Shown: positions 1-8,232, counted from the first letter of the stretch. The stretch is DNA of 64,000 nt from Mycobacterium terramassiliense (GCF_900157385.1 NZ_LT717699.1:1-64000), one strand, 5' to 3'. Notes: generated by a model not told the origin, from the sequence alone. Made by a program: numbers and translations.

Positions 1-123
1 GTCGTCGGCCGGCAACGCTTCGCCGCCCGACTCCGCGTCGGCCGCATCGTCGGCGACCACCGCGCGCGCGCCCAGCGCCGCGGGGAACCACAGGTCGAAC
101 ATGGCGTCGTAGGTGTCGCGGTG
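1..123 (-). pseudogene. fragment of a CoxE/VWA-like protein at a chimeric junction
   Basis: Read on the minus strand, bases 123 down to 1 give an open frame, HRDTYDAMFDLWFPAALGAR followed by an Ala/Asp/Glu-rich stretch, that runs off the window edge. The DAMFDLWFP pattern resembles the region of actinobacterial CoxE-like von Willebrand factor A proteins just after their N-terminal domain. That assignment is from memory and tentative. The frame differs from that of the fpg start immediately upstream and has no start of its own, so this is the middle of a gene joined to an unrelated 5' end. Both frames share the bases at about 117-128, so the join may have formed at a short microhomology. Confidence 0.4.
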
Positions 124-191
124 ATCGTCTTGCCCACCACGCGGGCCTGCAAGCCGCGGCGCACCACCTCGACTTCGGGCAGTTCGGGCAT
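117..191 (-). pseudogene. fpg: 5' fragment of fpg (formamidopyrimidine-DNA glycosylase)
   Basis: From the ATG at 191 the minus strand reads MPELPEVEVVRRGLQARVVG then KTITA, the signature start of Fpg/MutM. This enzyme removes oxidised purines such as 8-oxoguanine; Pro2 is the catalytic nucleophile and Glu3 and Glu6 are conserved. After about 25 codons the match ends and the frame passes into unrelated coding sequence. A full Fpg has about 290 residues, so this copy cannot be functional as shown. Its position just downstream of rnc on the same strand is the normal mycobacterial arrangement, so the break lies inside fpg and not in the neighbourhood. Confidence 0.8.
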
Positions 192-199
192 TCAGTGAT

Positions 200-260
200 G
201 ATCGCAAGCGCGGCGAAGCCGGGCGCTGGGGGCACCCCCGCGGAGCTGGGAGACGGGTCA
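200..260 (+). repeat. MIRU-like intergenic element between fpg and rnc
   Basis: Bases 200-225 match, with 3 mismatches in 26, a segment of the minus strand of the 55-bp tandem repeat found after ddl (23259-23478): both begin GATCGC(A/G)AGCGCGGCG. The element continues into a GC-rich hairpin, GGGGG-CA-CCCCC, at about 229-240. It fills the gap between the rnc stop and the fpg start. Its position suggests a dispersed mycobacterial interspersed repeat; the family name is inference. Confidence 0.45.
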
Positions 261-271
261 TCACCGTCGGG

Positions 272-985
272 CTACGCGGACGTTTTTCCCGCGGTGTCCA
301 GCGTCTCGAGCGCTTTCCAGGTCGCCGCCGCGGCCTTCTGCTCGGCCTCCTTCTTCGAGCGGCCGACCCCCGACCCGTATTCGGTTTCCATCACGACGAC
401 CACAGCCGTGAATTCCTTGTCGTGGTCGGGTCCGGTGGAGGTCACCAGGTAGGACGGTGCGCCCATGCCGCGCGCCGCGGTCAGCTCCTGCAGGCTGGTC
501 TTCCAGTCCAGCCCGGCCCCCAGGGTGGGCGCGGCGTCCAGCAGCGGGCCGAACAGACGCAGGATCACCTCACGCGCCGTGTCGATGCCGTGCTGCAGGT
601 AGATGGCGCCCAGCAGCGACTCCATGCCGTCGGCCAGGATGCTCGACTTGTCGGCCCCGCCGGTGTTCGACTCGCCGCGGCCCAGCAGCAGGTGCGCGCC
701 GAGGCCCTCGTCGGACAGGTTCCGCGCGACGTCGGCCAGCGCCTGCGTGTTGACCACGCTGGCCCGCAGCTTGGCCAGGTCGCCCTCCGACCGATCGGGA
801 TGACGATGGTAGAGCTCGTCGGTGATGGTCAGGCCCAGGACCGCGTCACCGAGAAACTCCAGGCGTTCGTTGGTCGGCAGCCCGCCGTGTTCGTAGGCGT
901 AACTGCGGTGTGTGAGCGCGAGCGACAGCAATTCGTCGGGCAGGTCGGCCCCGAGCGCGTCCAACAGGGCTTGCCGCGACGTCAC
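272..985 (-). CDS. rnc: ribonuclease III
   Basis: Cytoplasmic endonuclease that cleaves double-stranded RNA, processing the 30S rRNA precursor and some mRNAs. The 237-residue length is typical. The RNase III signature [12 protein letters not shown] spans residues 40-51, and the second acidic pair (D119, E122) lies in [12 protein letters not shown]. These acidic residues bind the catalytic Mg2+. A dsRNA-binding domain occupies about 160-230, with a [10 protein letters not shown] helix near the end. The GTG start overlaps the stop of the upstream DUF177 gene (GTGA), so the two are translationally coupled. The operon order sepIVA, DUF177, rnc, fpg is that of M. tuberculosis Rv2927c-Rv2924c. Confidence 0.96.
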   Translation of the reverse strand: MTSRQALLDALGADLPDELLSLALTHRSYAYEHGGLPTNERLEFLGDAVLGLTITDELYHRHPDRSEGDLAKLRASVVNTQALADVARNLSDEGLGAHLLLGRGESNTGGADKSSILADGMESLLGAIYLQHGIDTAREVILRLFGPLLDAAPTLGAGLDWKTSLQELTAARGMGAPSYLVTSTGPDHDKEFTAVVVVMETEYGSGVGRSKKEAEQKAAAATWKALETLDTAGKTSA

Positions 986-1569
986 CGCTCGTCCCGCTTG
1001 GCATCCGGCTGGGGCGGCAACATGTCAGCCAACTTGGCCCAGCGCGGGTCGACACGGTCGTGGTGATGGTCGGGCTCGGCCGCCAGGGAAACACCGCATT
1101 CGGGGCACAACCCGGGGCAGTCCTGGCTGCACACCGGCGAAAACGGCAGCTCGAGTCCGACCGCGTCGATGATCGGCTGCTCGAGGTCGATGGTGTCGTC
1201 GACGATGTGGCCGACCTCGTCCTCCTCGGTGGTCGCCTCGGTGGCGCTGTCCGGGTACGCGAAAAGTTCGGTCAACCCGACCTCGACCCGCCCGTCCACC
1301 GGCGTCAGGCAACGGGCGCATTCGCCGACGATCGGCGCGGCGACGGTGCCCGTCACCAACACGCCCTCGGACACCGACTGGATTTGCAAGTCCATCTCCA
1401 GCTGGGCACCCTGCTCGATCGCGATCATCGGCAGCCCGATGCGCGCCGGGCTGGGCACGGTATTGCGCAGGGTGACCATCGCGCCCGGGCGCCGGCCAAG
1501 TCGGGTGATGTCAATCCTCATCGGCGAGGTCGAATGGCGCTGCGCCGTGCTGCTGTGCTGCCGCGTCAT
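982..1569 (-). CDS. DUF177 (YceD-like) metal-binding protein
   Basis: A 195-residue member of the YceD/DUF177 family, orthologous by position to Rv2926c. In many bacteria this family is linked to 23S rRNA processing and to rpmF; here it sits upstream of rnc instead, which also suggests a role in RNA maturation (inference). A central ECARCL cysteine pair and a C-terminal CSQDC...CPEC cluster look like a zinc site. The C-terminus is His/Asp-rich. The ATG at 1569 is chosen because the longer frame upstream is arginine-rich and reads antisense to sepIVA. The stop overlaps the rnc start. Confidence 0.85.
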   Translation of the reverse strand: MTRQHSSTAQRHSTSPMRIDITRLGRRPGAMVTLRNTVPSPARIGLPMIAIEQGAQLEMDLQIQSVSEGVLVTGTVAAPIVGECARCLTPVDGRVEVGLTELFAYPDSATEATTEEDEVGHIVDDTIDLEQPIIDAVGLELPFSPVCSQDCPGLCPECGVSLAAEPDHHHDRVDPRWAKLADMLPPQPDAKRDER

Positions 1570-1619
1570 AGAGGAAATCCTACGGCGCGCCGCGCGTAAG
1601 GAAAGGGCTTGCCGTCCCG

Positions 1620-2357
1620 CTACCGGGTCGCGTAGTCGTGGGTACCGGCGGCCGTCCGCAGCTGGTGACGGCCGCGGCCGACGGACCGCAGGGTGCCGTT
1701 GAGGAATTCCTCGAACTCGGCCAGCTTGTTGTCGACGTAGATGTCGCACTCGCCGCGCAGCCGATCCGCCTCGGCATGCGCCGTGTCGATGAGGCGGGTC
1801 GCCTCGCTGTTGGCCGCCTGCACCACCTCGTTCTGCGACACCAGCCGCTGCTGCTCCTTGATGCCCTCTTGCACGGCCTTCTCGTAGGAGATGTTGCCGT
1901 TTTCGATCAGCCGGTCGGCTTCGGCCTGGGCGCGGCTGACGCTGGCCTCGTACTCGCGTTTCGCCGCGGTGGCGATGCGGATCGACTCCTCGCGGGCCTC
2001 GCCGACCATCCGCTCGCTGTGCTGGCGGGCCTCGCTCACCATCCGGTCGGCCTGCGCTTTCGCGTCGGACAACAGGCGGTCGGCCTCCGCGCGGGCGTGG
2101 TTGAGCATCGACTCGGACTCCGTCGTCGCCGAGGAGACCATTGATTCGGCGTGCGACTTCGCGTCCTGCAGCATCGAATCGCGCGCGTCGAGCACGTCCT
2201 GGGCGTCGTCCAGCTCGCCAGGGATCGCGTCCTTGATGTCGTCGATCAGTTCCAGCACGTCACCGCGGGGCACGACACAGCCGGCCGTCATCGGCACACC
2301 GCGCGCCTCCTCCACGATGGCGCCCAATTCGTCCAGCGCCTCAAAAACTCGGTACAC
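1620..2357 (-). CDS. sepIVA: septation protein SepIVA (DivIVA-like coiled coil)
   Basis: Ortholog of Rv2927c/SepIVA, a DivIVA-domain protein needed for septation and polar growth in mycobacteria. After a short N-terminal segment (YRVFEALDELGAIVEEARG) the protein is almost entirely long Ala/Glu/Arg/Asp-rich coiled coil with repeats of the type (A/S)EADRL.SDAKAQADRMV. A more ordered tail ends in HDYATR. I place the start at the GTG at 2357 and not the ATG at 2363, because the strong ribosome binding site AGGAGG lies about 8 bases before the GTG and only 2 before the ATG. Residues from there match the known family N-terminus. First gene of the sepIVA-DUF177-rnc operon. Confidence 0.9.
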   Translation of the reverse strand: MYRVFEALDELGAIVEEARGVPMTAGCVVPRGDVLELIDDIKDAIPGELDDAQDVLDARDSMLQDAKSHAESMVSSATTESESMLNHARAEADRLLSDAKAQADRMVSEARQHSERMVGEAREESIRIATAAKREYEASVSRAQAEADRLIENGNISYEKAVQEGIKEQQRLVSQNEVVQAANSEATRLIDTAHAEADRLRGECDIYVDNKLAEFEEFLNGTLRSVGRGRHQLRTAAGTHDYATR

Positions 2358-2627
2358 GGCCATGCCCTCCTGGCGTCGTTGTTGTTACCAGTGTGCCTGC
2401 TGTTGCGTCTGTGACAGTGGTGGCGACGCCGGTGTGTCGAAGATTTGCCCGGTAAACGGGCCCGCCGTGAGTGAAATCCATTGATTTTGCCCGTTCACGC
2501 CGTGCCGCGGGCCCATCCGGCGCGCGGGGTTGCTCAGTCCATATTCTTTTGCCCGGTCCCCGCACCGATTGTGGAGCCATTCTAGGGAAAACGGCGGCCC
2601 GGGGCCGCGACGGACCCGGCGACGCCC
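2358..2627. other. divergent intergenic region between sepIVA and the RicR-controlled permease
   Basis: About 340 bases separate the two start codons. The sepIVA side contains its ribosome binding site (complement of 2364-2370). The permease side contains the operator listed separately. No ORF, tRNA or repeat is visible in the middle part, and I could not identify a convincing sepIVA promoter. In M. tuberculosis this is the position where the large PDIM/PGL lipid locus lies; nothing here looks like a remnant of it. Confidence 0.5.
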
Positions 2628-2656
2628 TTGACGTATACCCCATGGGGGTATAGTTT
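2628..2656 (+). promoter_or_regulatory. RicR/CsoR-type copper operator within the permease promoter
   Basis: A perfect inverted repeat TATACCCC-ATG-GGGGTATA lies at 2634-2652. This is the form of operator bound by CsoR-family Cu(I) sensors such as RicR (TACCC...GGGTA). It sits between a TTGACG -35 element (2628-2633) and a -10-like TATAGT or TAGTTT at 2648-2656, so a bound repressor would block RNA polymerase. The downstream gene is the counterpart of Rv2963, a known RicR-regulon member in M. tuberculosis. Confidence 0.85.
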
Positions 2657-2696
2657 GGCTGACGGCGCGGCCCGAGCAAGCGAAGGGGAGGACTCA

Positions 2697-3878
2697 ATGA
2701 GGGCGCTGGCAGCGGTCGGTCATGCCTTGGGGCTGGCGGGGTCGATGACGTGGGAGATCCTCTGGGCGCTGATCCTCGGCTTCGCCCTGTCGGCGGTGGT
2801 GCAGGCCGTGGTGCGGCGGTCGACGGTCGTGTCCCTGCTGGGCGACGACCGGCCGCGCACGCTGGCGGTGGCGGCCGGGCTGGGCGCGGCCTCGTCGTCG
2901 TGCTCGTATGCCGCGGTTGCCCTGGCGCGCTCACTGTTCCGCAAAGGCGCCAACTTCACCGCCGCGATGGCTTTCGAGATCGGTTCCACCAACCTCGTGG
3001 TGGAGTTGGGCATCATCCTTGCCCTGCTGATGGGCTGGCAATTCACCGCGGCGGAATTCGTCGGCGGCCCGCTGATGATCGTGGTGCTCGCCGTCCTGTT
3101 CCGGTTGTTCGTGCGGTCCCGGCTCGTCGACGCCGCCCGCGAGCAGGCCGAGCGCGGCATCGCCGGCTCCATGGAAGGCCATGCCGCCATGGACATGTCG
3201 ATCCAAAAAGAGGGCTCGTTTTGGCGGCGGCTGCTGTCGGCGCAGGGCTTCACCTCGGTCTCGCACGTGTTCGTCATGGAGTGGTTGGCGATCTTGCGCG
3301 ACCTCGTCTTGGGCTTGCTGATCGCGGGCGCCATCGCGGCGTGGGTGCCCGAAAAGTTCTGGCAGATCTTCTTTTTGGCCGATCACCCCGGTTGGTCGGC
3401 AGTGTGGGGGCCGATCGTCGGACCGATCGTCGCGATCGTGTCGTTCGTCTGCTCGATCGGCAATGTGCCCCTGGCCGCGGTGCTGTGGAACGGCGGCATC
3501 AGCTTCGGCGGTGTCATCGCCTTCATCTACGCCGACCTGGTGATCCTGCCGATCCTCAACATCTACCGCAAGTACTACGGCACCCGGATGATGCTGACGC
3601 TGCTGGCCACCTTCTACGGCGCAATGGCCGCGGCGGGCTATCTCATCGAATTACTCTTCGGCGCAACGGGTCTGGTGCCCAAACAGCGAAACGCCACGGT
3701 CATGGAAGCGTCGATCTCGTGGAACTACACCACCTGGCTCAACATCGCCTTCCTGGTTGTCGCTGCGATACTGATCGCGCGGTTCCTCACCTCGGGGGGA
3801 CTCCCGATGGTGCGCATGATGGGCGGCTCCCCCGCGCCGATAGAGGGTCACCACGATCACAGCCATCAATGCGAATGA
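2697..3878 (+). CDS. DUF318/UPF0718-family permease, copper-inducible (Rv2963-like)
   Basis: A 393-residue multi-span membrane protein of the DUF318 permease family, which includes the ArsP-type transporters. About eight to ten hydrophobic segments are visible. Family motifs are SSSCSYAA with a conserved cysteine near residue 69, EIGSTNLV at 94-101, and a second-half copy VSFVCSIGNVPLAA. The C-terminus ends in a histidine/cysteine-rich HHDHSHQCE tail suited to metal binding. The ATG at 2697 follows the binding site GGGGAGGA; an upstream in-frame start at 2628 falls inside the promoter and is rejected. With the RicR-type operator a role in copper handling is likely, but the transported substrate is unknown. 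Confidence 0.88.
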   Translation: MRALAAVGHALGLAGSMTWEILWALILGFALSAVVQAVVRRSTVVSLLGDDRPRTLAVAAGLGAASSSCSYAAVALARSLFRKGANFTAAMAFEIGSTNLVVELGIILALLMGWQFTAAEFVGGPLMIVVLAVLFRLFVRSRLVDAAREQAERGIAGSMEGHAAMDMSIQKEGSFWRRLLSAQGFTSVSHVFVMEWLAILRDLVLGLLIAGAIAAWVPEKFWQIFFLADHPGWSAVWGPIVGPIVAIVSFVCSIGNVPLAAVLWNGGISFGGVIAFIYADLVILPILNIYRKYYGTRMMLTLLATFYGAMAAAGYLIELLFGATGLVPKQRNATVMEASISWNYTTWLNIAFLVVAAILIARFLTSGGLPMVRMMGGSPAPIEGHHDHSHQCE

Positions 3879-3899
3879 CGGCCGCAGCACAGGGCTGAC

Positions 3900-4173
3900 C
3901 GCGCCCGCACCGTCGCCGACCGAGCCAATATCGACTACCGGTTCACCGAGGCAGCCGAGCCCAAGCGCGCCGCGATCACGGCGTCCAAGGTTGACCACCG
4001 CCGGTTGGACCTGTTGTGGCGCAACGGTCGTGGTGATCGCCAACCACCCGGACCTGGCCGACTACGTGCGCCCCTTCGGGGTGCCGTTCATCCACATCCC
4101 CGCCACCCGCGCCGTGCTCCGGCATTGCGAGGACCGGGTCATCTCTCGCGACGACCAAAGCGTCGTCTTCTGA
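3900..4173 (+). pseudogene. purU: purU remnant (formyltetrahydrofolate deformylase)
   Basis: Three pieces of PurU are recognisable in order. The first (about 3924-4020) reads NIDYRFTEAAEPKR...RLDLLWRN. After a frame change comes VIANHPDLADYVRPFGVPFI followed by HIPATR (about 4031-4110). It then joins directly to the family C-terminus, AVLRHCEDRVISRDDQSVVF, and a stop (to 4173). An intact PurU has about 290-310 residues; here the N-terminal ACT domain, the catalytic segment and about 130 residues between HIPATR and the C-terminus are missing. Rv2964 purU occupies the same slot after Rv2963 in M. tuberculosis. Loss of this formate-releasing enzyme at this locus appears complete. Confidence 0.88.
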
Positions 4174-4181
4174 CCGGCGCC

Positions 4182-4664
4182 TCAGGGTCGGACCGACAGC
4201 TTCTCGCGCAACCGGCGGTTGACCGGTTCGGGCAGCAGCTCCGACACGTTGCCGCCCAGCAGCGCGACCTCCTTGGCCAGCGAGGACGACACGAACGAAT
4301 AGCGCGGCGTGGTGGCCACGAAAAACGTGTCCACACCGGCGATGTGCTTGTTCATCTGCGCCATCTGCAGCTCGTATTCGAAGTCGGTGCCGGTGCGCAG
4401 ACCCTTCACGATCGCGGTCATCCCCCGCGACCTGACAAAGTCGACCACCAGGCCCTGGCCGGACTCCACCCGCAGGTTGGGCAGGTGCGCCGTCGACTCC
4501 TCGATCATCGCGATCCGCTCGTCGAGGTCGAACATGCCCTTCTTGGCGGGGTTGACCAGGATCGCCACCACCACCTCGTCGAACTGGGCCGAGGCGCGTT
4601 CGAAGACGTCGATGTGGCCCAACGTCACCGGGTCAAACGAGCCCGGGCACACCGCGCCGCTCAT
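4182..4664 (-). CDS. coaD: phosphopantetheine adenylyltransferase
   Basis: Catalyses the penultimate step of coenzyme A synthesis, transferring AMP from ATP to 4'-phosphopantetheine. The 160-residue protein begins [20 protein letters not shown], containing the nucleotidyltransferase T/HxGH motif (TLGH). The [15 protein letters not shown] segment near the C-terminus is also typical. I take the ATG at 4664; the longer frame upstream is an antisense reading of rsmD. It follows rsmD by 11 bases, the usual bacterial pair. Confidence 0.96.
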   Translation of the reverse strand: MSGAVCPGSFDPVTLGHIDVFERASAQFDEVVVAILVNPAKKGMFDLDERIAMIEESTAHLPNLRVESGQGLVVDFVRSRGMTAIVKGLRTGTDFEYELQMAQMNKHIAGVDTFFVATTPRYSFVSSSLAKEVALLGGNVSELLPEPVNRRLREKLSVRP

Positions 4665-4675
4665 ACGCGATGACG

Positions 4676-5242
4676 CTACACGTTTGGCGGCGCGTGTTCG
4701 GCCAGCTCTAGACGGGTGTCGCCGTACACGCGCTCGGGCCACACGGACCAGCCCGCCGGCCACGTGAGCGGCGCACCGGCGGCCGGACGCTCCACGGCCG
4801 CAACGGTTCCCTCGCGCGCCCAGCCGTGCGTGATCAGAGCGGCCAGCACGGCGCCCAGCTCCGCGGCGTCAATGCCGTAGGGCGGGTCGGCCAACACCAC
4901 GTCCACCGCGGAGGGGGCCCCGGCCGCCAGCACCGTCGCCACCGCGCCGCGGCGCAGGGTCGCGCCGGGCAGTCCGAGAGTCTCGATGTTGCGCGCGATG
5001 ACGGCCGCGGTGCGCGGGTCGGACTCCACGAACAGCGCCGAGGCGGCCCCGCGCGACAGGGCCTCGAGCCCCAGCGCGCCCGACCCGGCGTACAGGTCCA
5101 GCACCGCCAGACCGGCCAGATCCCGGCGCGCGGTGATGATGTTGAACAGCGATTCGCGCACCCGGTCGGTGGTCGGCCTGGTGCCCCGCGCCGGGACGAT
5201 GATGCGCCGCCCCCCGGCGACACCGCCGATGATCCGGGTCAC
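4676..5242 (-). CDS. rsmD: 16S rRNA (guanine-N2)-methyltransferase RsmD
   Basis: SAM-dependent methyltransferase that modifies G966 (E. coli numbering) of 16S rRNA in the assembling 30S subunit. The SAM-binding motif [20 protein letters not shown] and the catalytic DPPY tetrapeptide (about residues 119-122) are both present. Length 188 is normal. GTG start. In M. tuberculosis the pyruvate carboxylase gene pca lies upstream between this gene and the VKOR gene; here only 10 bases separate the VKOR stop from the rsmD start. Confidence 0.94.
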   Translation of the reverse strand: MTRIIGGVAGGRRIIVPARGTRPTTDRVRESLFNIITARRDLAGLAVLDLYAGSGALGLEALSRGAASALFVESDPRTAAVIARNIETLGLPGATLRRGAVATVLAAGAPSAVDVVLADPPYGIDAAELGAVLAALITHGWAREGTVAAVERPAAGAPLTWPAGWSVWPERVYGDTRLELAEHAPPNV

Positions 5243-5252
5243 GGGCGGTCGT

Positions 5253-5891
5253 TCACAACAGCGTGGACCAGTAGTCCCAGAACCGCACCATGATCAGCAG
5301 GAAGACCGCGGTGAACCACAGCGCGGCGATCGACCACCGCCACTGGTACAGCACCCGCAGCGGACCGGTTTGCAGCGAGGGCCGAAAGGCGATCGACGCG
5401 ACCACCACCAGCAGCGAGATGGTGACCGCCCAGACCACCATGCAGTACGGGCACAACGCCCCGATGCGGTACAGGCTCTGGAAGATCAGCCAGTGCACGA
5501 ACGCCGAACCTGCCAGCACCCCGACCGTCAGGCCAACCCAATACCATTGCGGCAGAGAGACTTTCGCTACAGCCAAGACGCCGGTGACGACCACCACGGC
5601 GAAGCCCACCAGCCCGAGCAGCGGATTGGGGAAGCCCAGCACCGACGCCTGCGGGGTGATCATCACCGAGCCGCACGACAGGATCGGGTTGATGTTGCAC
5701 GACGGCACGTACGACGGGTTGAGCAGGATGTCGATCTTCTCCACGGTCAGCGTCATGGAGGCAACCAGGCCGATCACGCCCGCGATCAGCACCCACCACG
5801 CGCTGGGCGCGGGCACGCGCGCTGGGGCCGGCGCATCCGGTGTCTCGCCGCCGGCGTCCTCGGCGGGCTGAGCTGACACCGGCGTCGTCAT
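5253..5891 (-). CDS. vitamin K epoxide reductase family protein (VKOR)
   Basis: Integral membrane enzyme that reoxidises a DsbA-like partner and passes electrons to quinone, the mycobacterial replacement for DsbB (Rv2968c). The 212-residue protein has a Pro/Ala-rich cytoplasmic N-terminus and about five membrane segments. It carries the four diagnostic cysteines: the loop pair C65/C73 (CNINPILSC) and the active-site CPYC at 147-150. Its start overlaps the stop of the DsbA-like gene by one base (TGATG), so the two redox partners are translationally coupled. Confidence 0.93.
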   Translation of the reverse strand: MTTPVSAQPAEDAGGETPDAPAPARVPAPSAWWVLIAGVIGLVASMTLTVEKIDILLNPSYVPSCNINPILSCGSVMITPQASVLGFPNPLLGLVGFAVVVVTGVLAVAKVSLPQWYWVGLTVGVLAGSAFVHWLIFQSLYRIGALCPYCMVVWAVTISLLVVVASIAFRPSLQTGPLRVLYQWRWSIAALWFTAVFLLIMVRFWDYWSTLL

Positions 5892-6652
5892 CAGGCCGCG
5901 GGAGAAACGGCGGTGTCGATGCCCGGCACGTCGCCGACGATCGACTTGATCTTGCTGACCAGCGCGTCGGGCGTCGACGGCTCGTAATCCTGGCCGTTGA
6001 TCTTGATGGTCGGCGTCGCGTTGATGTTCGCTTTCGCGGCCTCCCCGGCGACCCTGGACAGGTACTTGCCGCTGTTGACGCAGTCGGGCACCTTGCCCAC
6101 GACGCCGTCGACGCGGGCGATTTCGATCAACCGCGCGTTGTCGGGGAAGCTGGTGCCGCGTTCGTCAGGCTGGATCTCGGTGCTGAACAGCGCGCTGTGG
6201 AAACGGCGGAACGCGTCGACGGATTCGTCGGCGACGCACAAGGCGGCCGCGCCGGCGCGCGACGAATAGTTGTTGTTCTTCTGGCTGTCGAGGATCGCCA
6301 CCATGGAGTAATCGGCCGCGATGGCGCCGATGTCGATGAGCTTGGAAACCGTCGGCCCGAAGGTCCGCTCGAAGTTACCGCAGGCCGGGCAGAGGAAATC
6401 CTCGTAGAACGCGACGACGGCCTTGGGATTGCTGGTGCCGGGCTGGTTGACCACCTTGCTCGACGTCACCCGCACCGTGTCGCCCTCGCCCGTGGCGCCG
6501 CCCTTCTTGTGATGGGACGTCACGATGTAGAAGACGAGCGCAACCGCGAAGATCACGATGAAGGCGGTGCCGCCGATCTGGACGAGCCGGCCGGATTTGC
6601 CGGTGGCGGACTTGACATCGAATCGCGGGGGACGCTTGGGTTTGTCGGCCAC
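5891..6652 (-). CDS. membrane-anchored DsbA-like thiol:disulfide oxidoreductase
   Basis: A 253-residue thioredoxin-fold protein, counterpart of Rv2969c. A basic N-terminus and one membrane segment (about 26-45) anchor an extracytoplasmic DsbA-like domain. The active site is CPAC at 88-91 (FLCPACGNF), with the cis-proline loop INATPTIKING near residue 215. A second cysteine pair (ALCVADES and PDCVNSG) probably forms a structural disulfide, as in its mycobacterial relatives. It introduces disulfides into exported proteins and is recharged by the VKOR encoded next to it. Confidence 0.92.
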   Translation of the reverse strand: MADKPKRPPRFDVKSATGKSGRLVQIGGTAFIVIFAVALVFYIVTSHHKKGGATGEGDTVRVTSSKVVNQPGTSNPKAVVAFYEDFLCPACGNFERTFGPTVSKLIDIGAIAADYSMVAILDSQKNNNYSSRAGAAALCVADESVDAFRRFHSALFSTEIQPDERGTSFPDNARLIEIARVDGVVGKVPDCVNSGKYLSRVAGEAAKANINATPTIKINGQDYEPSTPDALVSKIKSIVGDVPGIDTAVSPAA

Positions 6653-6733
6653 AGGTTCGCTGATCCTTCGGTGCGGGCCCGCCCGGCGGTCGGACGGAGG
6701 CGCCTCTAGAGTACCGGCGCTCCACCCGACGGC

Positions 6734-7846
6734 TCAGGCGCGGCTCAGGTGCGCGCGCAGGGCCGAAACCAGCTCGCTCGTGCCCACGGCGCTGTCGCCG
6801 CCCAGCGGAAACAGGTTCGCGAAGCCGTGGGTCAGCGACCCCAGGTACCGCAGGTCCACCGGGGTGCCGGCGGCCCGCAGCGCCGCCGCGTAGGCCTCGC
6901 CCTCGTCGCGCAACGGGTCGAAGCCCCCCACCGCGATCAACGCCGGCGCCAGCCCCGCCAGCGACGCGGCGAGCAGCGGCGACACCCGCGGGTCGGTCGG
7001 GTCGAACGCCTTCAGGTACTGAGCGGTAAACCAGTCCATGTCCCGCCTGGTCAGCAGGAAGCCGCGGGCGAACAGGCTCATGGACCGGGTCTGCGCGGTG
7101 AAGTCGGTCCGCGGGTAGATCAGCCACTGCAGCACGGGGGCGGGCCCTCCGTCATCGCGAGCGAGCTGGGCGACCACGGCGGCCAGGTTTCCGCCGGCGC
7201 TATCACCGCCGACCGCGACTCGCCCGGGGGCGGCACCGAGCTCACCGGCGTGCTCGTGCGCCCACCTGAAGGCCGCATAGGCGTCCTCGACGGCCGCCGG
7301 GGCCGGGTGCTCGGGGGCCAGCCGGTAGTCGATCGACAACACGTGGATGCCGGCATCACGGCACGTCAGTCGGCACAGCGAGTCGTGGGTGTCCAGGTCG
7401 CCGATCACCCAGCCACCGCCGTGGTAGAAGACCAGCAGGGGCGCGGCGGCCCCACCGGGCGGACGGTAGTGCCGCGCGCGGATCTCACCGGCCGGTCCGG
7501 GCAGCGAGAGGTCCTCGACCTCGACGTGAATCTGCGGGCCGGGTAGACCCGCCAGCGTCTCCCGCATCTGGGCGCGGGATGCGGCCGGTTCGTCGTCGAC
7601 GACGAGGCCATCGATGCCGACGGCGCGCAGCCCCGACAGCATCAGCTGCAGCGTGGGGTCGAGCGTGTTGCCGTCGATGATGACCGAACGGCCGTGGAAC
7701 AGCACCCGCTTGGCGGCGGTCGGGATCCACGGGATGACCTTGACGCCGGCGGTGGTGACGACGCCCTGGACCCGACTGAGCCAGCGCATCGGTGGGCGTT
7801 TGGCACCAAGGTCCAGGTCCGGCCCGCCCTGCACACTTCTGGTCAT
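6734..7846 (-). CDS. lipN: HSL-family lipase/esterase LipN
   Basis: Alpha/beta hydrolase of the hormone-sensitive-lipase family, matching Rv2970c by position. The oxyanion-hole motif HGGG is at 142-145 and the nucleophile elbow GDSAGG at 214-219 (Ser216). The aspartate lies in GGFDPLRDEG (about 311) and the histidine in LTHGFANL (about 341). The 370-residue length is normal and no clear signal peptide is seen. The likely substrates are short-chain esters. It is a single gene, 81 bases upstream of the disulfide pair. Confidence 0.9.
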   Translation of the reverse strand: MTRSVQGGPDLDLGAKRPPMRWLSRVQGVVTTAGVKVIPWIPTAAKRVLFHGRSVIIDGNTLDPTLQLMLSGLRAVGIDGLVVDDEPAASRAQMRETLAGLPGPQIHVEVEDLSLPGPAGEIRARHYRPPGGAAAPLLVFYHGGGWVIGDLDTHDSLCRLTCRDAGIHVLSIDYRLAPEHPAPAAVEDAYAAFRWAHEHAGELGAAPGRVAVGGDSAGGNLAAVVAQLARDDGGPAPVLQWLIYPRTDFTAQTRSMSLFARGFLLTRRDMDWFTAQYLKAFDPTDPRVSPLLAASLAGLAPALIAVGGFDPLRDEGEAYAAALRAAGTPVDLRYLGSLTHGFANLFPLGGDSAVGTSELVSALRAHLSRA

Positions 7847-8067
7847 GGCTGCTCCTGCTCCCCCTGAAAATTCATGGCCATGCTGAAACGACGGAAATGG
7901 GATACCCGTCTTTTGGCTCGGAGAGTCTTCCAGGTCCCGCCGGCGCGATTGCCGATTCCGACGTGCCGCGCGGTCAACTCTACGTCGTCGCCCAATGGCC
8001 CCATTCCGGCCGCGGTGTGCGCAACGCGCCGCGCCCGCGACCAGGTATTGATTAGGCGCTTATCGGG

Positions 8068-8232
8068 CTGGGTAATATCGTGGTCCCCAAGTCGGTGAAC
8101 CCCATACGGATTGCGAGCAACTTCGACGTGTTCGATCTCGGATCAGCGCCGGAATGCCTCGACCTCCCGCTCGACGAGGGAACCCGACCGGGTCCGGATC
8201 TACGAACCTTCAATTCACAGGTAGGTGAATGA
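8068..8232 (+). pseudogene. C-terminal remnant of a second aldo-keto reductase
   Basis: The frame reads LGNIVVPKSVNPIRIASNFD, VFDLGS, then GTRPGPDLRTFN, and a stop. This is the cofactor-binding C-terminus of an aldo-keto reductase (family form: VIPKS...RI..N...FDF...GTR.GPDP..F). It resembles the end of the intact gene just downstream but differs in detail, for example IVVPKS against VIFRSS. The catalytic barrel is missing, and 7847-8067 shows no other part of it. Tandem aldo-keto reductase genes occur here in other mycobacteria, so this is probably the stump of the first copy. Its stop overlaps the start of the intact gene (ATGA). Confidence 0.8.

Noticed and set aside
7847..8067. N-terminal part of the lost aldo-keto reductase or a small gene
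   Set aside because: No frame shows the barrel motifs (DTA..Y, K, H) and no binding site precedes any start; only the part from 8068 is recognisable.
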